Source: Croceimicrobium sp963977415
GTDB lineage: Bacteria > Bacteroidota > Bacteroidia > Flavobacteriales > Schleiferiaceae
Direction: 5' to 3'
DNA length: 64,000 nucleotides
Assembly: GCA_963977415.1 (NCBI GenBank)
Contig: CAXBOS010000010.1
Coordinates: forward strand, 1-64,000
Part shown: piece by piece, positions 59,320 through 64,000 of the stretch
Layout: each line of letters starts with the position of its first letter
How positions within the stretch are numbered: the first letter of the stretch is position 1
Position numbers and translations under genes: made by a program
The notes under the pieces: generated by a model
The model's input: the letters and a program-made list of their open reading frames with translations, nothing else
Databases searched by the model: none
What the model was told of the DNA's origin: nothing

Positions 59320-61273
59320 TGGACAAAATTTAGAGCTTCCTGAAGCTTACAGTTTCAATCTTGTAAAATCGAGTGGTTATTTTGAGACAGATCTAAAGGC
59401 AGATTTTACACTTCCTTTATCACTTCCATATGCCCAAAGTGAAGTAAACAGAAATATCTTGCGCGATTTAGATATTCCACAAGCCATAACTAATACTGAC
59501 GCTGTTGACGTCTTCTTTGAATATGCAGGGAGGTACTTCCTCAGCAAAATGGTTTTTAGGGGCATCGATGATGACTTAACCGTCAACCTCTATTTTGATA
59601 AAACTGAGTTTAAGTCCTTCAATTTATTAAGTAATGAATTAAGCCTAGTCAACACTAAGGATCTGGTAGATTTATATGAGGATGGGATTAATGAATCTTT
59701 CCCTGCTACCCATTGTTTTTTCCCGATGATAATCGCTCCAGCTTTTTATGATGATCCGGATACGGATGTGGAGGAAAAGGTTAATCCTAATTTTAAAAAT
59801 ATCCTTAATGCTCATGAGGTGGCCAGCGATAGCTTCTATGAAAATTATCAAGACGGCAGTGGAGAGAACTTTAATGTAAACACTCTAGCACCACAGGTAA
59901 GCCTTCTAGCAGTTTTACAGGCGATGTTTAAACTAGATGGCTTCAGGACATCCGGTAGTTTTTTCAAAAACTCTTCCATGCGCCGGGCCTTTGTTACTTG
60001 CAATAGAAGTTTAGATCAACGTGTTGCACCCACCATTTATGAAGAAACGAAAGCCTCAAAAGACTTTTTTAGCAAAACAATTAGGTCTAGAGGAGACTTT
60101 CAAATTACCTATGATTCTTATAGGAACGCTGCAATAAATAGTAATGGAGAGTACTTAAGCGATGAAGTAGGCGAGTTCGATTTCATTTTTGAATGCGATA
60201 ATTTTCAGAGCAATGGCTATGATGAAATACAGCTGATTTTTCTTTCAGGAGGTGTTCATACCGTGGTGGCAAAATACCGTCGTGATACTGCTCATAGTAT
60301 AAATGGCTTTAAACTGGAAAAACGGATTACAATTAGTGGAGCGGCAGGTAACTTGAATCGAAAGTATTATATCAGGTATGAGGCATTTAGCGGCAGTGCT
60401 CAATGGAGTATGCAGCTTTACAACTACTCATTTAGGGTGATGAAGGCTGGAACGCCACTATTCACTTTCGTAACACCACCTGATTTAGGACCATTTTTAC
60501 CGAAATTAAAATTGGTGGATTTCTTAAACTCTGTGATCAATACCTTCTGCCTAAAGTTTAGTGTAGATTCAGAAAATCGAACGATTTATTTAGATTTTCG
60601 AAACAATGTTTACGAAAATCCAAACAGACAGGATCTAACCAGCTTTAAGTCAAGGATAGTTCCTGTAGATTTTTTGGAACGTAAAAAGTATTTGATTCAA
60701 TATAAGGCCCAAGATGAACTTGAGAGGGAGCGACTTGGAACTATCTATAAAAGTTCATTGCTGGTGGAGGAGGATGGATCTGTAAGTTTCCTGAACGATG
60801 AAACGGATAATATTGAAGCCGAAAAAATCAATTTAGGGACCTTCCCCTTGATTTCTCAGGATTTCAGTCAAGATCCCTATCCGGACGGAATAAGAACCTT
60901 ACTTTTTAATCAACGTGGAATTAGCCTTCCTATTGAAACTGAAGGGGAGAACCTGGAAAGACTTCGTATCGGGTTCTTTGTTGGAAAGGTTAATAATTAT
61001 CCAGTCGCAGCAAACTCATATGAAGGCTATTCCCTCTGGATTGACTCAAATGATGGCAGTACTGGAGGAGCTTGGAGTACTTGGCTTTCTCGCTACAATA
61101 GAGACAATAGGCTTTATAAGCCAAAATTCCTATTGCCTAATAAGGTCTTGGATAACCTGAAGCTATCGGATCCAGTGGTTCTTGAAAAACTCCCATACAT
61201 AATAAAGTCTTTGAATGCTGAAGTAACCAGTTCCGATGAACAGGTGGTTGAGCTCGAGCTAAAAAGAATGTAG
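59300..61273 (+). CDS. Tail-tip protein
   Basis: The 657-residue protein follows the distal-tail-like gene and is the last late gene before the integrase. Early residues (YSFNLVKSSGYFETDLKADF and TLPLSLPYAQSEVNRNILRD) and FVTPPDLGPFLPKLKLVDFL, then CLKFSVDSENRTIYLDFRNN, are typical of large tail-tip or baseplate-hub proteins in this phage group. The stop is separated from the convergent integrase stop by one base. Confidence 0.55.
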   Translation: MAAIAYNGQNLELPEAYSFNLVKSSGYFETDLKADFTLPLSLPYAQSEVNRNILRDLDIPQAITNTDAVDVFFEYAGRYFLSKMVFRGIDDDLTVNLYFDKTEFKSFNLLSNELSLVNTKDLVDLYEDGINESFPATHCFFPMIIAPAFYDDPDTDVEEKVNPNFKNILNAHEVASDSFYENYQDGSGENFNVNTLAPQVSLLAVLQAMFKLDGFRTSGSFFKNSSMRRAFVTCNRSLDQRVAPTIYEETKASKDFFSKTIRSRGDFQITYDSYRNAAINSNGEYLSDEVGEFDFIFECDNFQSNGYDEIQLIFLSGGVHTVVAKYRRDTAHSINGFKLEKRITISGAAGNLNRKYYIRYEAFSGSAQWSMQLYNYSFRVMKAGTPLFTFVTPPDLGPFLPKLKLVDFLNSVINTFCLKFSVDSENRTIYLDFRNNVYENPNRQDLTSFKSRIVPVDFLERKKYLIQYKAQDELERERLGTIYKSSLLVEEDGSVSFLNDETDNIEAEKINLGTFPLISQDFSQDPYPDGIRTLLFNQRGISLPIETEGENLERLRIGFFVGKVNNYPVAANSYEGYSLWIDSNDGSTGGAWSTWLSRYNRDNRLYKPKFLLPNKVLDNLKLSDPVVLEKLPYIIKSLNAEVTSSDEQVVELELKRM

Positions 61274-61274
61274 C

Positions 61275-62483
61275 CTAAGAATACATCCATTCGCTGTCAA
61301 TTTTAGTTATAACCTTCATGCTTTTGGCGAAAGTTTCATCAAAGAGTAAGTGATCCTTGCTATCAATTTTCTTCGCGAGCTGAACATAATTCATCGTTGT
61401 TTGGATATCACTGTGCCCCATTACCAGCTGTAAGTTGGTCACATCTCCGCCTAAGTAAATAAAAAGGGTACCAAAGGTATGTCTGCTGCAATGGAAGGAA
61501 ATATGCTTATTGATCCCCATGGACTTAAAGATTCCATTTAAGTGCCGATTGATTACCTGGTTACTAGGTACTTTAAAAAGCTTTCCAATACGCGAAGAAA
61601 TAAGCTCAATGGCGACTACTGGTAAGGGAGTTTGAATCCTTTTATTGAATCGCTCGGTTTTCTCAGCGATATAAATCAGTGTATTGTTATTGATATTTTT
61701 ATGCGTGAGGTGCTCCAAATCACCGAAGCGACAACCAGTGAAGCAACAAAACAGAAATAGACGTAATGAATTCTGCTCACCTTTCTTTAGAATGCCATCT
61801 TGATAAAAGCGAATAGCTCGCTCGAGTTCAGAAACCGTAAGGAAATTTCGATTGCCTTTGATAACTCCAATGCTAGATTTATATACCACTGGAATCGCGT
61901 AGCCTTGATCTCTAGCATGTTTTAGCATAGTTTTTATCTGGCGATGTCTCTTTTTCCTGGTATTAACATTTGAGCCTCGTTTAGCCAAGGCTTTTTCTGC
62001 TACTCTTTGCAGGTCGGTTATATCTTCTAGGTAAAGTTTCCCAAACTCTTCTTTAAGAAAAGCTAATGCACCACGGTAGGAATGTGAAGTAGTTTCTTTC
62101 CAATTGTCTGGATTCCGGGCAATGTAATCTTCCATAAAAGAAGTAAGCTCAAAGACGTTGGTCTCACGACTAAGGGCCAGTTCAATGGCTCGATGGGTTA
62201 GGGGCGTGCCGCTAATTGCAGCATCATCGATAAGGTTTTTTAGCTTTTGGCGAAGGGATTCGATCACTCGCATCTTTTCCAAGGCTTCAACCGCGGTTAG
62301 TTTACGATCGGATTTAAGGCATTGTTTCTTATGATCCCAATTTTTAAGTGGTACATATTGATTGGTCGAGATGTCTTTGCGCCTAGAATCTATTCGAATA
62401 ATCAAATAAACTAAGCTTGAACCGTCAGCTCTAGCCTCAGAGCGAGGTTTAAATGAGAATGTTATTTTCTGCATCGTCCACAT
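61275..62483 (-). CDS. Tyrosine recombinase integrase
   Basis: The 402-residue protein contains an Arm-binding N-terminal part (FSFKPRSEARADGSSLVYLI), a SAM-like core-binding domain (about residues 110-210) and a catalytic domain with the R in FTGCRFGDLEHL, HxxR in FHCSRHTFGTLF, the H in MGHSDIQTT and the nucleophile Y in MNYVQL. It recombines attP with the tRNA-Phe attB. It is convergent with the tail operon and immediately inside attR. The start could also be the ATG at 62474. Confidence 0.92.
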   Translation of the reverse strand: MWTMQKITFSFKPRSEARADGSSLVYLIIRIDSRRKDISTNQYVPLKNWDHKKQCLKSDRKLTAVEALEKMRVIESLRQKLKNLIDDAAISGTPLTHRAIELALSRETNVFELTSFMEDYIARNPDNWKETTSHSYRGALAFLKEEFGKLYLEDITDLQRVAEKALAKRGSNVNTRKKRHRQIKTMLKHARDQGYAIPVVYKSSIGVIKGNRNFLTVSELERAIRFYQDGILKKGEQNSLRLFLFCCFTGCRFGDLEHLTHKNINNNTLIYIAEKTERFNKRIQTPLPVVAIELISSRIGKLFKVPSNQVINRHLNGIFKSMGINKHISFHCSRHTFGTLFIYLGGDVTNLQLVMGHSDIQTTMNYVQLAKKIDSKDHLLFDETFAKSMKVITKIDSEWMYS

Positions 62484-62517
62484 TTTTTTGAAGGCTCCGT
62501 CTACAATTTGTCCACAG
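62475..62517 (+). promoter_or_regulatory. Candidate integrase arm-type sites, right
   Basis: Three GTCYACA copies (62476-62482, 62499-62505, 62510-62516) lie in one orientation between the integrase start and attR. The last two are 11 bp apart, the same spacing as the left pair. They also overlap the integrase start, so binding could regulate its expression. Confidence 0.45.
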
Positions 62518-62641
62518 AATGGTCAAAAAATGACGAAAACCCCGGTTAAAAGGGACTTCGAGAATCAAAAAAAAAGTCAGCAAAATCGGGCTGTATAGCC
62601 TGATTTCATTGACTTTTAGATGTTTATCTTGGGGAAGATTA

Positions 62642-62657
62642 GTGGTGCCAGCTGGAA
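62642..62657. other. attR core
   Basis: The same 16 bases as attL, forming the last part of the T stem and acceptor stem of tRNA-Phe plus one flanking base. The functional tRNA is restored on this side. Confidence 0.9.
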
Positions 62658-62715
62658 TCGAACCAGCGACACAAGGATTTTCAGTCCTTTGCTCTACCGA
62701 CTGAGCTATGGCACC
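62643..62715 (-). tRNA. tRNA-Phe (anticodon GAA)
   Basis: On the minus strand the 73-nt gene folds as a cloverleaf with a 7-bp acceptor stem (GGTGCCA/TGGCACC), D arm AGCTCAGTCGGTAGAGC, anticodon loop with GAA, and T arm GCTGGTTCGATTCCAGC. The discriminator is A and CCA is not encoded. The prophage occupies its 3' flank and supplies its new downstream sequence; its probable original terminator now lies at 12713-12748. Confidence 0.95.
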
Positions 62716-62852
62716 ATTATTTTAAATTATGTCTTTCTAAAGAACTTCGTAGAACACATTCTCTGTGTTTAACGGGGCGCAAATGTAAAACATTTTCTTT
62801 CTCACCAAAACAAAAAAATGTCTTTCTACCTTTATACCCTAAAATTTTTACT

Positions 62853-63587
62853 GTGCACATAGTCATAGATGGCGGTAACACCCGAATTAAAGTAGCTCAA
62901 TTTCAGGATGAAAACCTCCAAAATGTAGAGATTTTCGCTGATCAAGAAGCCCTAAATATTTTTTTAAAAAAATGTCTATTGGCCCAAGCCATAATCGTTT
63001 CCAATGTTGGCTTTTGGACTTTTGAAGCTTTGAAGGCATTTCAGGGTAGGTTAATTTATCTCAATAAAGAAACAAAAGTGCCTTTTCAATCCTTCTATGC
63101 TAGTCCTCACACTTTGGGTAATGATCGTCGTGCCTTAGCGGCAGCTGCACTTTATGAGTTTCCTCAGCAAAATTGCCTAGTACTTGACGCTGGCACTTGT
63201 TTAACGGTGGACTTTATCGATGCTAAGGGGGCTTACCATGGCGGAGCAATTAGCCCTGGATTAAATATGCGCTTTGAGGCTTTACATGCTTTCACCCAAA
63301 ATCTTCCTAAAATTAATTGGGAGGAAAACACATTGCCAGCATTAATCGGAGATTCTACCGCAAACAGTATTCAGAGTGGAGTAGTGCGAGGCTATTTGGC
63401 CGAAATCGAAGGAATTATTGAACAATATAAAAAGGAATTTGACGATTTACGCATAGTATTATGCGGTGGAGACACATCTTTGTTGCGCCCGTGGCTTAAA
63501 AATGACATATTTGCACCCTCAAATTTTTTGATTAAAGGACTTGAATACATTCTCCGATATAACCTGGAAGGCTTTGAAAAGTCTTAA
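62853..63587 (+). CDS. coaX: Type III pantothenate kinase
   Basis: The 244-residue enzyme matches CoaX: the N-terminal phosphate loop (IVIDGGNTRIKVAQF), LGNDRRALAAAAL, the DAGTCLTVDF phosphate-2 motif (about residue 110) and YHGGAISPGLNMRFEAL, followed by the ADENOSINE-like region (LCGGD). It phosphorylates pantothenate in the first step of coenzyme A synthesis. Start codon GTG at 62853. It is host core genome and is adjacent to tRNA-Phe. Its 3' end overlaps the start of the next gene. Confidence 0.9.
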   Translation: MHIVIDGGNTRIKVAQFQDENLQNVEIFADQEALNIFLKKCLLAQAIIVSNVGFWTFEALKAFQGRLIYLNKETKVPFQSFYASPHTLGNDRRALAAAALYEFPQQNCLVLDAGTCLTVDFIDAKGAYHGGAISPGLNMRFEALHAFTQNLPKINWEENTLPALIGDSTANSIQSGVVRGYLAEIEGIIEQYKKEFDDLRIVLCGGDTSLLRPWLKNDIFAPSNFLIKGLEYILRYNLEGFEKS

Positions 63588-64000
63588 TTTACTCATTTTT
63601 TGCGCCTTAGGCTATAGTGCTTCGGCTCAAACTAATTCAGTTTCTCCTTATTCGCGCTTTGGCTTAGGAGATACTTACCATCAACTTAACGCTAGACAAG
63701 TAGGTATGGGAGGCGCAAGTTTAGCGACTTACGATGCCTTAAATATTAATTTTCTTAATCCTGCTTCTTACACGGATTTGCAGTTAACCACTTTTAACGT
63801 GGGATTTGAAGGTAGCTTAATAAACCAAATCCAAGAAAATCCTTCCATAACTGTTAGTAATAACCGTTCAGGAATGCGAGATCTTTCGGTGGGTGTGCCT
63901 TTAACCAAGTGGTGGGGATCTGCCGTAGCTTTGGTTCCCTATTCTTTTAAGGGTTATGAAATTAGTTCTAGCCGATCTGCTTTAAGCGATACCAACGTGA
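63575..64000 (+). CDS. Outer-membrane protein, 5' part (runs off the window)
   Basis: From a TTG at 63575, inside the end of coaX, an open frame runs to the window end without a stop. It gives a signal peptide (SLNLLIFCALGYSASAQ) followed by NSVSPYSRFGLGDTYHQLNA and QVGMGGASLATYDALNINFL, typical of FadL/PorV-like or uncharacterised outer-membrane barrels of Bacteroidota. Linkage to coaX in Bacteroidota is common, with the gene often annotated as an outer-membrane protein. An in-frame TTG at 63542 is an alternative start. Confidence 0.75.

Larger units (their letters stand above)
12752..62657. mobile_element. Complete-looking tailed-phage (siphovirus-like) prophage integrated in tRNA-Phe
   Basis: The element is 49,906 bp between two 16-bp copies of the tRNA-Phe 3' end. 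It contains a tyrosine integrase beside the tRNA, repressor and Cro-like genes, a primase-helicase, both terminase-region genes, portal, S49 protease, capsid, tape measure, tail proteins, endolysin, holin and spanin-like genes. No sheath, baseplate-hub lysozyme or transposase gene is seen, which argues for a long non-contractile tail and against a Mu-like life style. All modules needed for a functional phage appear present; the one clear lesion is in the antirepressor at 18947-19492. Accessory cargo occupies about 20033-29593 and 50916-53182. Confidence 0.92.

Noticed and set aside
12752..62657. Mu-like transposable phage
   Set aside because: Some late genes resemble those of Bacteroidota Mu-like phages, but there is no transposase or MuB-type gene. 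Integration is by a tyrosine recombinase at tRNA-Phe with 16-bp att cores.
1..64000. CRISPR array, rRNA genes or insertion sequences
   Set aside because: No regularly spaced direct repeats, rRNA sequence, or transposase genes were seen.

Overview
The window comes from a member of the Bacteroidota, most likely a marine flavobacterium-like organism (Flavobacteriales). The evidence is secreted proteins with type IX secretion (T9SS) C-terminal sorting domains, including the gliding-motility-associated C-terminal type, a CotH-like spore-coat-kinase homologue with a T9SS tail, moderate to low GC, TAnnTTTG-like -7 elements and the near absence of strong Shine-Dalgarno sequences. No species can be named from the sequence alone.

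Host left flank (1-12751): a 749-residue T9SS cargo protein, a small beta-barrel-like outer-membrane protein, a small membrane protein, a membrane histidine kinase, an AraC-type regulator followed by an AhpD-like carboxymuconolactone decarboxylase and a lipoprotein, a PAS-PAS histidine kinase on the minus strand, and a CotH-family secreted protein. Host right flank (62658-64000): tRNA-Phe(GAA), coaX (type III pantothenate kinase) and the start of an outer-membrane protein that runs off the window.

Between them lies a nearly 50-kb prophage (12752-62657), inserted in the 3' end of tRNA-Phe. A 16-bp copy of the tRNA 3' end marks both junctions, and the tyrosine integrase sits next to the tRNA. 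The gene complement is that of a tailed phage with a tape-measure protein and no contractile sheath gene seen (siphovirus-like). Left to right it holds: repressor and Cro-like regulator around a palindromic operator; a tightly overlapping early operon ending in a primase-helicase; an antirepressor gene broken by an in-frame TGA; a two-gene T9SS cargo cassette whose second gene duplicates the host gene at 284-2533; a low-GC minus-strand accessory region (Clp-fold protease, DUF4209/HEPN-motif protein, two small membrane or glycine-zipper proteins, RadC/JAB protein); fibre-like genes; head genes (S49 protease, scaffold-capsid fusion); a probable frameshifted gene pair; terminases; an ADP-ribosyltransferase-like gene; the portal; lysis genes; a minus-strand RelA/SpoT plus nucleoid-associated-protein operon; and tail genes ending in the integrase.

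The most unusual signals are regulatory. Two distant paralogous minus-strand genes (24289-24693 and 41033-41440) each have a leader that can fold into a pseudoknot. In each, the 11 nt starting at the G of the start codon recur upstream as an inverted and a direct copy. The repeat sequences differ between the loci but the arrangement and the hairpins are kept, which points to a start-codon-masking RNA switch. In addition, six structural transcription units are each headed by a TGTCCTTTTC-like box, usually 40 or 50 bp before the start codon and followed at fixed distance by a TAnnATTG-like element, which looks like a phage-specific late promoter. Other points of note are a likely -1 frameshift on a run of nine A, a moron gene bounded by identical terminators, and a 598-bp perfect repeat shared by the host and prophage T9SS genes.
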